A stretch of DNA of 64,000 bases, taken from positions 24,766-88,765 of the forward strand of contig NZ_LZLY01000057.1 of assembly GCF_001673535.1 (NCBI RefSeq). The letters run 5' to 3'. Numbering within the stretch: the first letter of the stretch is position 1; every line of letters begins with the position of its first letter. The position numbers and the translations under genes are program-made. The stretch comes from Mycobacterium sp. 1081908.1. Its GTDB lineage: Bacteria > Actinomycetota > Actinomycetes > Mycobacteriales > Mycobacteriaceae. This document shows, one piece after another, positions 44,190 through 56,049 of the stretch. The notes beneath the pieces were generated by a model. It had not been told where the DNA came from, did not search any database, and worked only from the letters and a program-made list of their open reading frames with translations.

Positions 44190-45764
44190 GTGCGCGACGC
44201 GGCCCACGCCGACCCGGCCCCGGCGCGCCTCGATGTGCGCCTCGTCCCGGCCGCGCTCACCGCCTGGGCGGTCACCGCCGCCGGGATCTGGTGGCCGCTC
44301 GGGCGGGCGGTCGCGTCGTGCTGTGTCGTGCTGCTCGGCGTGGCGGCCGCGCTGGCCTGCTACGCGGCGCGCAGGCCGGCCCTGGCCCGGCCGCTGCGGA
44401 CGGTCGGCGCCGGCCTGGTGGCGGTCGGCGTGGTGGGCGCGGGGTTCGGGCTGGCGATCGCGCTGCGCACCGACGCGGTCGCTCGCCACCCGATCGCCGC
44501 GGCGTTCGGCACGGCCGCCCCGGTGACGGTCAGCCCGACCGAGAGCGCGCTGCCCCTGAGCCCGGGCCGGCTGATGTTTCGCGCCACCCTGCAGCGCCTG
44601 CGCGACGACAGGATGTCGGGCCGCGTGGTCGTCTTCGCCCGGGCATCGGACTTCGGCGACCTCACGGTGGGCCGGCCGGTGCGGTTCACCGCGCGGATCA
44701 GCCGCCCGGGCCGCCGTGACGTGACGGTCGCCGTGCTCAACGCGTCGGGCCGTCCGACGATGGGCACCGCCGGCATGGCGCAGCGCGCCGCCCACGCCGT
44801 GCGCACCCGGTTCGCCGCCGCCGCCCGCGAGACCCTGACCGCCGATCAGGCCGCGATGTTGCCCGCCCTGGTTCTCGGCGACACCTCGGCCGTCACCGGC
44901 GCGACCGGCCGCGACTTTCGGGCGGCCGGCATGACGCACCTGACCGCGGTGTCGGGGGCCAACGTCACGATCGTGTGCGGGGCGGTGCTGTTCTCGGCGC
45001 GGTTGATCGGCCCGCGCGCCGCCGTCGTCCTCGCCGCGGTGGCGCTGGTGGCTTTCGTCATCGTCGTGCAGCCGACGGCAAGCGTGCTGCGGGCCGCCGT
45101 GATGGCGGCCATCGCGCTGACGGGTGTGCTGTCGTCGCGTCGGCGGCAGGCGATTCCGGCCCTGTCGGCCGCGGTGCTGATATTGCTGGCGTTCGCCCCG
45201 CACCTCGCCGTCGACGTGGGCTTCGGGTTGTCCGTGCTGGCGACGGCCGCGCTGATCGTCATCGCGCCGGCGTGGTCGCTGCGCCTGGTCGGCAGGGGCT
45301 GGCCCAAGCCGCTGGCGGATGCGCTGGCCGTCGCGTGCGCCGCGCACGTGGTGACCGCCCCGCTGGTCGCCGGCATCTCGGGCCGGGTCAGCCTGGTCGC
45401 CGTCGCGGCCAACCTCGCGGTCGCGCCCATGATCGCGCCGATCACCGTGCTCGGCAGCGCGGCGGCCCTGCTGGGCGTCGCGTGGCACGCCGGCGCGCAG
45501 CTGCTGATCCGTTTCACCGGCCCCGAACTGTGGTGGGTCCTGCACGTGGCGAGGTGGTCGGCCGGCCTGCCCGCGGCGACCCTGCCCGTGCCGGCCGGTG
45601 TGCCCGGTGTGGTGCTGGTCGCCGCGGGCACGGTATCGCTGCTTCTGGTGGCCCGGCTGCTGTGGCGGTGGCGCCGGTGTCGCCGGGCCCTCGGGTGGAC
45701 CGGGGGAGCGGTCGCCATCTGCGCGCTGGCGTGGTCGCTGTCGGGGGTCGTCGGGGCCGCGTGA
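44190..45764 (+). CDS. comEC: ComEC/Rec2-family DNA uptake channel
   Basis: 524 residues from a GTG at 44190, five bases after the comEA stop; the much longer open frame upstream is out-of-frame comEA sequence. It begins with three hydrophobic segments, then the OB-like region (RMSGRVVVFARASDFGD) and the competence domain with HLTAVSGANVTIVCGAV, the family's conserved SG(A/L)(N/H) block, followed by multiple helices. The metallo-beta-lactamase domain of larger ComEC proteins is absent, as in other mycobacteria. Its role in DNA import is assumed by homology; natural competence in mycobacteria is not well established. Confidence 0.92.
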   Translation: MRDAAHADPAPARLDVRLVPAALTAWAVTAAGIWWPLGRAVASCCVVLLGVAAALACYAARRPALARPLRTVGAGLVAVGVVGAGFGLAIALRTDAVARHPIAAAFGTAAPVTVSPTESALPLSPGRLMFRATLQRLRDDRMSGRVVVFARASDFGDLTVGRPVRFTARISRPGRRDVTVAVLNASGRPTMGTAGMAQRAAHAVRTRFAAAARETLTADQAAMLPALVLGDTSAVTGATGRDFRAAGMTHLTAVSGANVTIVCGAVLFSARLIGPRAAVVLAAVALVAFVIVVQPTASVLRAAVMAAIALTGVLSSRRRQAIPALSAAVLILLAFAPHLAVDVGFGLSVLATAALIVIAPAWSLRLVGRGWPKPLADALAVACAAHVVTAPLVAGISGRVSLVAVAANLAVAPMIAPITVLGSAAALLGVAWHAGAQLLIRFTGPELWWVLHVARWSAGLPAATLPVPAGVPGVVLVAAGTVSLLLVARLLWRWRRCRRALGWTGGAVAICALAWSLSGVVGAA

Positions 45765-45776
45765 CACCATCGTGGG

Positions 45777-46745
45777 GTGAGCGAGGTTGCGCACCTGCAC
45801 CTGGTGTTGGGGGACGAGGAGCTACTGGTCGAGCGGGCCGTGGCCGACGTGCTGCGGTCGGCCCGCGAGCGCGCCGGCACCGATGACGTCCCGGTGAGCC
45901 GGATGCGCGCCGGCGACGTCGGCACCTACGAGCTCGCCGAGCTGCTGAGCCCGTCGCTGTTCGCCGACGAGCGCATCGTCGTGCTGGAGGCGGCCGCCGA
46001 AGCGGGCAAGGACGCGGCCTCGGTCATCGCCGCGGCCGCCGCCGACGTGCCGGCGGGCACGGTGCTGGTGGTGGTGCACTCGGGCGGCGGGCGGGCCAAG
46101 GCGCTGGCCACCGAACTGCAGTCGCTGGGCGCCGAGGTGCATCCGTGCGCCCGGATCGCCAAGCTGAGCGAGCGCGTCGACTTCATCCGCAAGGAGTTCC
46201 GCGCGCTGCGGGTCAAGGTCGACGAGGAGACTGTGACGGCGCTGCTGGACGCCGTGGGCTCGGACGTGCGCGAACTGGCCGCCGCCTGTTCGCAGCTGGT
46301 CGCCGACACCGCCGGTGCCGTCGATGCCGCCGCGGTGCGCCGCTACCACAGCGGAAAGGCGGAGGTGAAGGGCTTCGACATCGCCGACAAGGCGGTCGCC
46401 GGAGACGTCGCGGGAGCCACCGAGGCCCTGCGGTGGGCGATGATGCGCGGCGAGCCGCTGGTGGTGCTGGCCGACGCGCTGGCCGAGGCCGTGCACACCA
46501 TCGGCCGCGTGGGGCCGCTGTCCGGCGACCCGTACCGCCTGGCGTCGCAGCTGGGCATGCCGCCCTGGCGCGTGCAGAAAGCCCAGAAGCAGGCCCGGCG
46601 CTGGACGCGCGAGACGGTTGCGGTCGCGATGAAGGTGGTGGCGGAACTCAACGCCAACGTGAAGGGGGCCGTCGCCGACGCGGACTACGCGCTGGAATCG
46701 GCGGTCAGGCAGGTGGCCGAATTGGTGGCCGACCGGCGCCGGTAA
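45777..46745 (+). CDS. holA: DNA polymerase III subunit delta
   Basis: 322 residues from a GTG at 45777. The N-terminus [22 protein letters not shown] and the core [26 protein letters not shown], quoted in part, match the clamp-loader delta subunit, with a C-terminal three-helix collar region ([20 protein letters not shown]). It opens the beta clamp during loading. The stop is 12 bases from the convergent rpsT stop. Confidence 0.95.
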   Translation: MSEVAHLHLVLGDEELLVERAVADVLRSARERAGTDDVPVSRMRAGDVGTYELAELLSPSLFADERIVVLEAAAEAGKDAASVIAAAAADVPAGTVLVVVHSGGGRAKALATELQSLGAEVHPCARIAKLSERVDFIRKEFRALRVKVDEETVTALLDAVGSDVRELAAACSQLVADTAGAVDAAAVRRYHSGKAEVKGFDIADKAVAGDVAGATEALRWAMMRGEPLVVLADALAEAVHTIGRVGPLSGDPYRLASQLGMPPWRVQKAQKQARRWTRETVAVAMKVVAELNANVKGAVADADYALESAVRQVAELVADRRR

Positions 46746-46757
46746 GGCGCCGGGTGC

Positions 46758-47018
46758 TCAGATCTTGTTGAGGGCCCGCGCCAGCGCCGACTTCTTGTTC
46801 GCGGCCTGGTTCTTGTGGATCACGCCCTTGCTGGCCGCCTTGTCCAGCTTGCGGTTGGTCGAGACCAGCAGCTCGGCGGCCTTCTCTTTGTCGCCGCCGT
46901 CGGCGGCCTCCCGGAACGCGCGGACGGCGGTACGCAGCGAGGACTTCACCGACTTGTTGCGAAGCCGGGCGCGCTCGTTGGTCTTGATGCGCTTCTGCTG
47001 CGACTTGATGTTGGCCAC
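46758..47018 (-). CDS. rpsT: 30S ribosomal protein bS20
   Basis: 86 residues, [20 protein letters not shown] start, strongly basic helical protein with the bS20 pattern ([35 protein letters not shown]). It binds 16S rRNA in the body of the small subunit. It is transcribed opposite to its neighbours holA and the ATP-grasp gene, as in M. tuberculosis (Rv2412). AAGGAA precedes the ATG. Confidence 0.98.
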   Translation of the reverse strand: MANIKSQQKRIKTNERARLRNKSVKSSLRTAVRAFREAADGGDKEKAAELLVSTNRKLDKAASKGVIHKNQAANKKSALARALNKI

Positions 47019-47173
47019 GCGTGAGTTCCTTCTTCGAATTGGTTGTTTGCGGTGCTTTTCGGGGGGCGCCCCACACCCAATAGCGACTGCCCAGGTTATC
47101 AGTCGGTTACGTTTTCTCCCAAAACGGGAACCCGTGGCCTGCTAGAACGCCGATGTGAGGCAGCATCTCTAAA

Positions 47174-48888
<1,715 letters not shown>

Positions 48889-48889
<1 letters not shown>

Positions 48890-49866
48890 TGCTGGCCCGC
48901 AACGCCGAGGCGCTCTACTGGATCGGTCGCTACGTCGAGCGCGCCGACGACACCGCACGAATCCTGGACGTCGCGCTGCACCAGCTGCTCGAGGATTCCA
49001 GCGTCGACCCCGACCAGGCATCCCGGTTGCTGCTGCGGGTCCTCGGCATCGACCCACCGGATCACGACCTGGACGTCTGGTCGTTGACCGACCTGGTGGC
49101 CTTCAGCACCAACGCGTCGGGCGGCTGTTCGATCGTCGATGCCATCACCGCGGCGCGGGAAAACGCGAAGTCGGCCCGCGAGGTGACGTCCAGCGAGATC
49201 TGGGAGTGCCTCAACACCACCTACCACGCCCTGGCCGAACGCGAGCGTGCCGCGAAACGCCTTGGGCCGCATGAGTTTCTGGCGTTCATCGAGGGCCGTG
49301 CGGCGATGTTCGCCGGCTTGGCCGACTCGACGCTGTCGCGCGACGACGGCTATCGGTTCATGTTGCTGGGCCGCGCGATCGAGCGGGTCGACATGACGGT
49401 GCGGCTGCTGCTGTCGCGGGTCGGGGACAGCGCGTCGTCGCCGGCGTGGGTGACCCTGCTGCGTTCGGCCGGCGCGCACGACACCTACCTGCGGACCTAC
49501 CGCGGGGTGTTGGACGCGAGCCGGGTGGTCCAATTCATGTTGCTGGACCGCCTGTTTCCCCGCTCGGTGTTCTACTCGCTGAGGCTGGCCGAGCACAATC
49601 TCGAAGAGCTGCTGCACAATCCGCAGAGCCGGATCGGGTCCACCGCCGAGGCGCAGCGCCTGCTCGGCAAGGCCCGCAGCGAACTGGAGTTCGTGCAGCC
49701 CGGCGTGTTGCTCGAGTCGCTGGAGAGCCGCTTGGCGGGCCTGCAGCGAACCTGTCGTGACGTCGGAGAAGCGTTGTCGCTGCAGTACTTCCACGTGACG
49801 CCGTGGGTGGCCTGGTCGGACGCGGGCCAGGGCGCGCGATTCGTCGGCAGGCAGGGCGAAAACTGA
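48889..49866 (+). CDS. Alpha-E domain protein (DUF403)
   Basis: 325 residues, the same length as Rv2410c. All-helical alpha-E family sequence: MLARNAEALYWIGRYVERAD at the start, SSEIWECLNTTYHAL, GYRFMLLGRAIERVDMTVRL and RSVFYSLRLAEHNLEELL. It co-occurs almost invariably with a circularly permuted ATP-grasp and a transglutaminase-like protein, and the start overlaps the ATP-grasp stop as TGATG. Its biochemical role is not established; it is thought to assist the ATP-grasp ligase in making or attaching a small peptide. Confidence 0.92.
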
Positions 49867-50705
49867 TGTGGCGCCTGCGCGTGGTCCACACCACCGGTTA
49901 CGCCTACCAGTCGCCGGTGACCGCGTCCTACAACGAGGCCCGCCTGACCCCGCGGTCGGACACCAGGCAAAACGTCATCCTCAATCGCGTCGAAACCATC
50001 CCGGCGACGAGGTCGCATCGCTACATCGACTATTGGGGCACCGCCGTCACCGCGTTCGACCTGCACGCGCCGCACACCGATCTCACGGTGACCTCGTCCT
50101 CGGTCGTCGAGACGGAACGGGGGGACCCGGCGGTGGCGGAGGTCAGCTGGAGCGATTTGCGCTCCGAGGCCGTGATCGATCGTTTCGACGAGCTGCTGCG
50201 GCCCACAGCGCACACCCCGATAGGCAAGCGCGTCGCGTCGGTGGCCAAGAAGATAGCCAAGTCCTGCGACCCCGCCGAGGCCGTCGTCGCCGCGGGCAAG
50301 TGGGTGCGCGGCGAGCTGGACTACCTGCCGGGGACCACCAGCGTGCACTCTTCCGGGCTGGACGCCCTGAACGAGGGCAAGGGCGTCTGCCAGGACTTCG
50401 TGCACCTGACGCTGATGTTGTTGCGCGCCATGGGAATTCCCGGACGCTACGTGTCCGGCTATCTGCACCCCAAGCGCCACGCCGTCGTGGGTGACACCGT
50501 CGACGGGCGAAGCCACGCGTGGATTCAGGCCTGGACCGGTGGCTGGTGGAACTTCGACCCGACGAATGACAGTGAGATCACCGAGCAGTACGTCAGCGTC
50601 GGCGCCGGGCGCGACTACACGGACGTCTCCCCGCTCAAGGGCATCTATTCCGGGGAAGGGGCGACCGATCTCGACGTGATCGTGGAGGTCACCCGGCTGG
50701 CCTAA
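49866..50705 (+). CDS. Transglutaminase-like cysteine protease family protein
   Basis: 279 residues. Bacterial transglutaminase N-terminal beta domain (VVHTTGYAYQSPVTASYNEA) followed by the papain-like core with Cys175 (GVCQDFVHLTL), His217 (GRSHAWIQAW) and Asp231 (NFDPTND). These give a complete triad for peptide cleavage or transamidation. No signal peptide is present. It overlaps the alpha-E gene by one base (TGATG). It is predicted to trim or transfer the product of the upstream ATP-grasp/alpha-E pair. Confidence 0.92.
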   Translation: MWRLRVVHTTGYAYQSPVTASYNEARLTPRSDTRQNVILNRVETIPATRSHRYIDYWGTAVTAFDLHAPHTDLTVTSSSVVETERGDPAVAEVSWSDLRSEAVIDRFDELLRPTAHTPIGKRVASVAKKIAKSCDPAEAVVAAGKWVRGELDYLPGTTSVHSSGLDALNEGKGVCQDFVHLTLMLLRAMGIPGRYVSGYLHPKRHAVVGDTVDGRSHAWIQAWTGGWWNFDPTNDSEITEQYVSVGAGRDYTDVSPLKGIYSGEGATDLDVIVEVTRLA

Positions 50706-50722
50706 GCCCGAGTCGGGTGCTA

Positions 50723-51172
50723 CTAGCCGTGCGCGCCCGGCAGACCCAACAGCTTGCCGCCCGCGCCGCCGGCCCCGCCGGGTTGCCCGATCCCGCCGAC
50801 CGTTCCCCCGTCGGCGCCGTTGCCGATCAGCGGCTGGCCCAGCAATGCTTCGGTGGGCGCATTGATCAGGCCCAGCAGGGTTTGCTGCACGTTTGCGGCC
50901 TCGGCGCTGGTGTAGGCCCCGCCGGCCGCGGTCAGGTTTTCTACGAACTGGTCGTGAAACGCCGCCAGCTGCGCGCTCACCGTCTGGTAGCTCTGGCCGT
51001 GCGATCCCAACAGGGCCGCGACGGCCGCCGATACCTGGTCGGCGGCGGCGGCCTCCACCGCGGTCGTCTGCGCCGCCGCGAGCGCGTTGGCTTCCCTGAT
51101 CGCCGAACCGACGCCGGCCGCATCGGCCGCGCTCGCCAGCACTGCTTGTGGCCCCGCAACTACAAACGACAT
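50723..51172 (-). CDS. Short PE-family protein
   Basis: 149 residues beginning MSFVVAGPQAVLASAADAAG at the ATG at 51172. The approximately 100-residue helical-hairpin PE domain ends with YTSAE, which fits the YxxxD/E type VII secretion signal. After it come only about 50 residues with a short Gly-rich stretch (GGTVGGIGQPGGAGGAGG), so it is a minimal PE_PGRS-like protein. It occupies the position of PE24 (Rv2408), which is longer. Export by an ESX system to the cell envelope is expected. Confidence 0.9.
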   Translation of the reverse strand: MSFVVAGPQAVLASAADAAGVGSAIREANALAAAQTTAVEAAAADQVSAAVAALLGSHGQSYQTVSAQLAAFHDQFVENLTAAGGAYTSAEAANVQQTLLGLINAPTEALLGQPLIGNGADGGTVGGIGQPGGAGGAGGKLLGLPGAHG

Positions 51173-51326
51173 CCGCCACCTCACACCGTCGTGGGCGCAC
51201 CGCCGAAGCGGATCCTATCGCTATCCGGGGGGGCAGCAAACCATCCCGGGCAATCTGACTCCGTTTTTCCCAGGTGGTCGCCGGGTGCGGCCGCAATCGG
51301 GCAAAACGGCGGCATATCGTTCACTC

Positions 51327-52013
51327 ATGAACGATGCACAGCGGGTTGCCGGTCGCCGCCGGCCGGGCGGGCCGCCGTTGGTGCTGCTATCCGCCGTTTG
51401 TGTGGGACTGCTCTTCGGCGGGATTGCGATCGGAGTCGCGCTGGGCGGCGTGATGCCGTTGCCGTACGGACCGCCCACCGCGGTTGTCGCCTACGTCCGC
51501 GCCCAGCCGGTCGCCATTCAAGTGATCGCCACCGCGGTGTTCGCGTCGTCGGTGCCGCTGGCGATCTACGCGGCGACGGCCGGCTCCCGGTTGCGGCAAC
51601 TCGGCGTCACCGCGCCGGGGGCCACGATCGCGCTTGCGGGCGGCACCCTGGCCGCGGGTGCCCTGGGCCTGACCGGGTTGCTGGCCTGGACGCTGTCGAG
51701 GCCGGACGTCAGCGCCGACGCCGCGTTGGTCCGCGCCATCTACTTCCTGGTGTTCCTGGTCGGCGGGCCGGGCCACATCGTGGCGCTGGGGCTGCTGGTT
51801 GCGGGCATGGCGGTGCCCAGCCTCGCGATGGGCCTGACACCGCGGCCGGTGGCCTGGGCCGGCCTGGCGATCGCGGCCCTCGCCGAATCGGCGGCGTTGG
51901 TGCTGGTGTGGCCGCAGTGCGGGCCGATCCTGCCGATCGCGCGGGTCTCGGCCCTGGTCTGGCTGGTGGTCGTTGGCGCGCTACTGCCGCGCGGTGACCT
52001 CGACGCGAAGTAG
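51327..52013 (+). CDS. Multi-span membrane protein, unknown function
   Basis: 228 residues from the ATG at 51327. Six hydrophobic segments at about 17-42, 60-82, 92-115, 128-150, 155-178 and 185-218; no polar catalytic motif. Homology is not recognised. It has no counterpart between Rv2408 and Rv2407 in M. tuberculosis as recalled, so it may be a local acquisition or loss elsewhere. Its 3' end overlaps the convergent beta-lactamase-fold gene by 33 bases. Confidence 0.72.
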   Translation: MNDAQRVAGRRRPGGPPLVLLSAVCVGLLFGGIAIGVALGGVMPLPYGPPTAVVAYVRAQPVAIQVIATAVFASSVPLAIYAATAGSRLRQLGVTAPGATIALAGGTLAAGALGLTGLLAWTLSRPDVSADAALVRAIYFLVFLVGGPGHIVALGLLVAGMAVPSLAMGLTPRPVAWAGLAIAALAESAALVLVWPQCGPILPIARVSALVWLVVVGALLPRGDLDAK

Positions 52014-52823
52014 GTCGTCGCCCAGCTCGATCCGCCCGCCGAATTTGGTGGCGGCCAGCGCGCGCCACTGTTCCTCCTGCCCGGGCACCAGCGCCGGCAC
52101 GTAATGCGTCATCACCAGGGTGCCGACTCCCGCGCGGTCCGCGGTCGTCGCCGCCTCCTCCACCGAGGAGTGGTAATCGCAGATGTCTTGCAGCCGCTGC
52201 TGCGGGATGTTGACGACGATGTCCTTGCGGATCACGGTGTGCACCAATGCGTCTGCGCCGCTGGCCAGTTCGTCCAGGCTCGCGCATGGGACCGTGTCTC
52301 CCGCCAGCACCACCGACGTGGCCCCGGATTCGATGCGGAAGCCGATGGTCGGTGTCACCGGCCGGTGGTCCGTCGGCGCGACCCGGATCGACACCCCGTC
52401 GCGGTCCCACACCGGGCCCTCGGTGCACTCGTGAACCTCGACCGCCGGCGGCGCGTTCAGGTCGGCGTGATGGGCGATGCGGTAACCGATGTCGTGGCCG
52501 AACGCCTTCAGCGTCGCCTCCACGGTCTCGGCGGTGCCGGGCGGCCCGATGATCGGCAGCGGCGCGGGCTCGGGCGCAAAGGTGGTGATCCAGCGGGTGA
52601 TCAGGAGGTCGCCGAGGTCGCCGATGTGGTCACTGTGCAGGTGGGTGAGCAGCAGTGCCGACAGCCCGGCGGCGCCGACGCCGACCGCCGCCGCGCGCTG
52701 CAGCACCCCACGCCCACAATCCACCAAGAACACCTGGCCGCCCGCACGCACCAGGGTCGACGGCCCGGCGCGGTTGGGGTCGGGGATGGGGCTTCCGGTG
52801 CCCAGCAGGGTGATCTCGATCAT
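51981..52823 (-). CDS. Metallo-beta-lactamase-fold hydrolase, RNase Z-like
   Basis: 280 residues. [20 protein letters not shown] start, zinc motif HLHSDH at 61-66, [13 protein letters not shown] with the bridging Asp, and MTHYVPAL with a late histidine. These match the RNase Z/arylsulfatase-like branch; it is the Rv2407 counterpart. Cytoplasmic. Whether it processes tRNA 3' ends or hydrolyses a small ester is not decided: the exosite arm typical of RNase Z is not obvious. Confidence 0.88.
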   Translation of the reverse strand: MIEITLLGTGSPIPDPNRAGPSTLVRAGGQVFLVDCGRGVLQRAAAVGVGAAGLSALLLTHLHSDHIGDLGDLLITRWITTFAPEPAPLPIIGPPGTAETVEATLKAFGHDIGYRIAHHADLNAPPAVEVHECTEGPVWDRDGVSIRVAPTDHRPVTPTIGFRIESGATSVVLAGDTVPCASLDELASGADALVHTVIRKDIVVNIPQQRLQDICDYHSSVEEAATTADRAGVGTLVMTHYVPALVPGQEEQWRALAATKFGGRIELGDDLLRVEVTARQ

Positions 52824-52964
52824 GGGCCCTATCCTCGCAAGCCGCCCGGGGCCCGCAGGGGCATTTGCCGATCCGAGTTTGGGCCGCGAATCCGAGGGTA
52901 TGGGAGGCCGCGGTTGCCGCTAATCGTGTTGGCTTTCCCGCCGGGCGAGTTAGCCGTAGCCTGA

Positions 52965-52980
52965 TGTGAAGCGGATCACA
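52965..52980. promoter_or_regulatory. Perfect CRP-type operator TGTGA-N6-TCACA
   Basis: TGTGAAGCGGATCACA is an exact match to the two half-sites recognised by mycobacterial CRP (Rv3676 family). It ends 17 bases before the ATG of the CBS-domain gene and lies 142 bases upstream of the divergent beta-lactamase-fold gene. So close to the start codon it could repress the CBS gene or activate the divergent one. Confidence 0.75.
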
Positions 52981-52997
52981 ACCGGCTGGAGGCCTTG

Positions 52998-53426
52998 ATG
53001 CGGATTGCGGACGTCTTGCGGAACAAGGGCGCGGCGGTGGTGACGATCAACCCCGATGCGACCGTCAAGGAGCTGCTCGCCGGCCTCGCCGACCAAAACA
53101 TCGGCGCCATGGTCGTGGTCGGCGACGAGGGCGTCGTCGGCATAGTCTCGGAGCGCGACGTCGTGCGCCAGCTGCACACCCACGGCGCGAGCGTGCTGTC
53201 GCGGCCGGTGTCGAAAATCATGACCGCCAACATCGCCAGCTGCACGAAATCCGACACGGTGGACTCGTTGAGCGTGCTGATGACCAAGAACCGGGTGCGC
53301 CACGTGCCGGTGCTGGACGGCAAGAAGCTGATCGGCATCGTCAGCATCGGTGACGTCGTGAAGACCCGCATGGAGGAGCTCGAGGCCGAGCAGCAGCAGC
53401 TGCAGTCCTACATCACGCAGGGCTGA
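52998..53426 (+). CDS. Two-CBS-domain protein
   Basis: 142 residues, same length as Rv2406c. Two tandem CBS repeats (about 7-60 with GAMVVVGDEGVVGIVSERDV, and 75-130 with RVRHVPVLDGKKLIGIVSIG) and a short Glu/Gln-rich helix at the end. CBS pairs bind adenine nucleotides and regulate partners. GGAGG lies five bases before the ATG at 52998; a TTG one codon earlier is possible but less well placed. A CRP-type palindrome lies directly upstream. No attached catalytic domain exists, so the partner is unknown. Confidence 0.93.
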   Translation: MRIADVLRNKGAAVVTINPDATVKELLAGLADQNIGAMVVVGDEGVVGIVSERDVVRQLHTHGASVLSRPVSKIMTANIASCTKSDTVDSLSVLMTKNRVRHVPVLDGKKLIGIVSIGDVVKTRMEELEAEQQQLQSYITQG

Positions 53427-53435
53427 CCCCCTCGT

Positions 53436-53501
53436 CTCGCCGAACGTGCACTCACGGCGAAGATTTGGCCGTTTTTTCGCCCTGGTTACACGTTCGGCGA
53501 G
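53436..53501. terminator. Long inverted repeat between convergent genes, probable bidirectional terminator or short intergenic repeat
   Basis: Thirteen-base perfect arms CTCGCCGAACGTG (53436-53448) and CACGTTCGGCGAG (53489-53501) enclose nested smaller arms (GGCGAA/TTCGCC) and a run of six T at 53472-53477. It fills the 77-base gap between the CBS gene and the convergent gene ending at 53504. It could terminate transcription from both sides; the nested form also resembles dispersed mycobacterial intergenic repeats (from memory). Confidence 0.6.
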
Positions 53502-53503
53502 GA

Positions 53504-54082
53504 CTAGCTCCAGGCGTAGTCCGCCCGTAGCCGGGCGGCGATGACGTCGAAGATTTCGCGATCGAGGATCGCGCCCTCCCGGCGAATGCCCTCCTCGGGC
53601 ACGTCGAGCACCCGGTCCAGGCGGACCCAGCTTTCCCGGCCCTCGTAATCCCAAGCGCCGGCGCCGATCCCGACCCAGTCGCGATCACCGGAGTGGCGCT
53701 CCTGACTGGACACCATCAGCCCCAGCAGCACGCGGCGGTCGCGGCCGACGACCAGGACCGGCCGGTCCTTGCCGCGGGTGGGGTCGTCCTCGTAGGCCAC
53801 CCACGTCCACACGATCTCGCCGGGATCGGCCCGGCCGTCGAGGTTCGGGGCGTAGACCAGTTTTCGCGCCCGCTGCGCGGTGGGAAAGCTGGCGCTGGTC
53901 ACCGGCCGGCCCGCGGTGATCGCGGCCGATTGTTGGGGCGCGGCCGCGGCGATGACGTTCGCGGTGATCTTCACGGCCTGCTGAAGCTCCCGCGCGACGA
54001 CCTGGGCGGTCTGTGCGTAGATCACCGCGTTGCGGGCGAACCGCTGGAACGTCTTCCACTGGGATTTCCGGGGAGACGCCAT
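53504..54082 (-). CDS. PemK/MazF-like domain protein (Rv2405 counterpart)
   Basis: 192 residues from the ATG at 54082. The N-terminal 60 residues are a basic helical region ([18 protein letters not shown]). The rest has the PemK/MazF-like barrel features [26 protein letters not shown] and [10 protein letters not shown]. No antitoxin gene is adjacent, so a toxin-antitoxin role is not supported; it may be a stand-alone nucleic-acid-binding protein. It is divergent from lepA across 33 bases. Confidence 0.72.
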   Translation of the reverse strand: MASPRKSQWKTFQRFARNAVIYAQTAQVVARELQQAVKITANVIAAAAPQQSAAITAGRPVTSASFPTAQRARKLVYAPNLDGRADPGEIVWTWVAYEDDPTRGKDRPVLVVGRDRRVLLGLMVSSQERHSGDRDWVGIGAGAWDYEGRESWVRLDRVLDVPEEGIRREGAILDREIFDVIAARLRADYAWS

Positions 54083-54115
54083 ATTCGCAGCATAACCGCG
54101 CGCGGCCGGGTGCGA

Positions 54116-56047
54116 ATGTGTCCAAGTAGGTCCCGGCGGCCCCGCACAGATACCCTGGACACACCGCTCAAGCGGCCTCCAGCGGGCCCAGACCAGGAGA
54201 TTCCCATCAGCAGTTTCGCCGACAAGACCTTCACCCCGCCGGCGCAGATCAGGAATTTCTGCATCATCGCTCACATCGACCACGGCAAGTCGACGCTGGC
54301 GGACCGGATGCTTCAGCTCACCGGCGTCGTCGATGAGCGGTCGATGCGCGCCCAGTACCTCGACCGGATGGACATCGAGCGGGAGCGCGGCATCACCATC
54401 AAGGCGCAGAACGTGCGGCTGCCCTGGAAGGTCGGGGACGAAGACTACGTCCTGCACCTCATCGACACCCCGGGACACGTCGACTTCACCTACGAGGTGT
54501 CGCGCGCGCTGGAGGCCTGCGAGGGCGCGGTCCTGCTGGTGGACGCCGCCCAGGGCATCGAGGCCCAGACGCTGGCCAACCTGTACCTGGCGCTGGACCG
54601 CGACCTGCACATCATCCCGGTGCTCAACAAGATCGACCTGCCGGCCGCCGACCCCGAACGCTACGCCGGCGAGATCGCCCACATCATCGGCTGCGAGCCC
54701 GAGGATGTGTTGCGGGTGTCCGGCAAGACCGGGGAGGGAGTCGCCGACCTGCTCGACCACGTGGTGCGTGAGGTGCCGCCGCCGCGGGGCGACGCCAACG
54801 CGCCCACCCGCGCGATGATCTTCGACTCCGTCTACGACATCTATCGCGGCGTGGTGACCTACGTGCGCGTGGTGGACGGCAAGATCACCCCGCGTGAGCG
54901 CATCGCGATGATGTCCACCGGCGCCACCCACGAACTGCTCGAGGTCGGCATCGTCTCGCCCGAACCGAAGGCCAGCGAGGGCCTGGGCGTGGGGGAGGTG
55001 GGCTACCTGATCACCGGGGTGAAGGACGTGCGCCAGTCCAAAGTCGGCGACACGGTGACGACGGCGCGGCACGGCGCCACCGAGGCGCTGACGGGCTACC
55101 GCGAACCCAAGCCGATGGTGTACTCGGGGCTGTATCCCGTCGACGGGTCGGACTACCCGGACCTGCGCGACGCCCTGGACAGGCTGCAGCTCAACGACGC
55201 CGCCCTGACCTACGAGCCGGAGACGTCGGTGGCGCTGGGATTCGGTTTCCGCTGCGGCTTCCTGGGCCTGCTGCACATGGAGATCACCCGCGAGCGCCTG
55301 GAGCGCGAATTCGACCTGGACCTGATTTCGACATCGCCGAACGTCGTCTACCGGGTCGTCAAAGAGGATGACACCGAGATCGTGGTGACCAACCCGTCGG
55401 ACTGGCCGGAGGGCAAGATCCGCATCGTCTACGAACCCGTGGTGAAGACCACCATCATCGCGCCCAGCGAGTTCATCGGCACCATCATGGAGCTGTGCCA
55501 GTCGCGGCGCGGCGAGCTGGGCGGCATGGACTATCTGTCGCCCGAGCGCGTGGAATTGCGCTACACCATGCCGCTCGGCGAGATCATCTTCGACTTCTTC
55601 GATTCCCTGAAGTCGCGCACCCGCGGCTATGCCAGCCTCGACTACGAGGAGGCGGGCGAGCAGGAGGCCGAGCTGGTCAAGGTCGACATCCTGCTGCAGG
55701 GCGAGGCCGTCGACGCGTTCAGCGCGATCGTGCACAAGGATTCGGCGTACGCCTACGGCAACAAGATGACCACCAAGCTCAAGGAGCTGATCCCGCGCCA
55801 GCAGTTCGAGGTGCCGGTGCAGGCGGCAATCGGATCGAAAATCATTGCCCGCGAGAACATTCGGGCGATCCGCAAGGACGTGCTGTCCAAGTGCTACGGC
55901 GGTGACATCACCCGCAAACGCAAACTTCTGGAAAAGCAGAAGGAAGGCAAGAAGCGGATGAAGACGATCGGCCGGGTCGAGGTGCCGCAGGAGGCGTTCG
56001 TCGCCGCGCTGTCCACCGACGCGGCCGGCGACAAGGGTAAGAAGTAG
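54116..56047 (+). CDS. lepA: Elongation factor 4 (LepA)
   Basis: 643 residues from the ATG at 54116 (a GTG six bases earlier is an alternative). Translational GTPase with G1 [15 protein letters not shown], switch region [12 protein letters not shown]3 [12 protein letters not shown] and G4 NKIDLPAAD. The EF-G-like domains II, III and V follow, and the LepA-specific C-terminal domain contains [20 protein letters not shown]. LepA acts on ribosomes during initiation or stalled elongation. The N-terminus carries the mycobacterial extension before SSFADKTF. The lipoprotein gene follows after two bases. Confidence 0.98.
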   Translation: MCPSRSRRPRTDTLDTPLKRPPAGPDQEIPISSFADKTFTPPAQIRNFCIIAHIDHGKSTLADRMLQLTGVVDERSMRAQYLDRMDIERERGITIKAQNVRLPWKVGDEDYVLHLIDTPGHVDFTYEVSRALEACEGAVLLVDAAQGIEAQTLANLYLALDRDLHIIPVLNKIDLPAADPERYAGEIAHIIGCEPEDVLRVSGKTGEGVADLLDHVVREVPPPRGDANAPTRAMIFDSVYDIYRGVVTYVRVVDGKITPRERIAMMSTGATHELLEVGIVSPEPKASEGLGVGEVGYLITGVKDVRQSKVGDTVTTARHGATEALTGYREPKPMVYSGLYPVDGSDYPDLRDALDRLQLNDAALTYEPETSVALGFGFRCGFLGLLHMEITRERLEREFDLDLISTSPNVVYRVVKEDDTEIVVTNPSDWPEGKIRIVYEPVVKTTIIAPSEFIGTIMELCQSRRGELGGMDYLSPERVELRYTMPLGEIIFDFFDSLKSRTRGYASLDYEEAGEQEAELVKVDILLQGEAVDAFSAIVHKDSAYAYGNKMTTKLKELIPRQQFEVPVQAAIGSKIIARENIRAIRKDVLSKCYGGDITRKRKLLEKQKEGKKRMKTIGRVEVPQEAFVAALSTDAAGDKGKK

Positions 56048-56049
56048 CC

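Noticed and set aside
53504..54082. Toxin-antitoxin module for the PemK/MazF-like gene
   Set aside because: No small antitoxin gene is adjacent; the upstream neighbour is divergent lepA.
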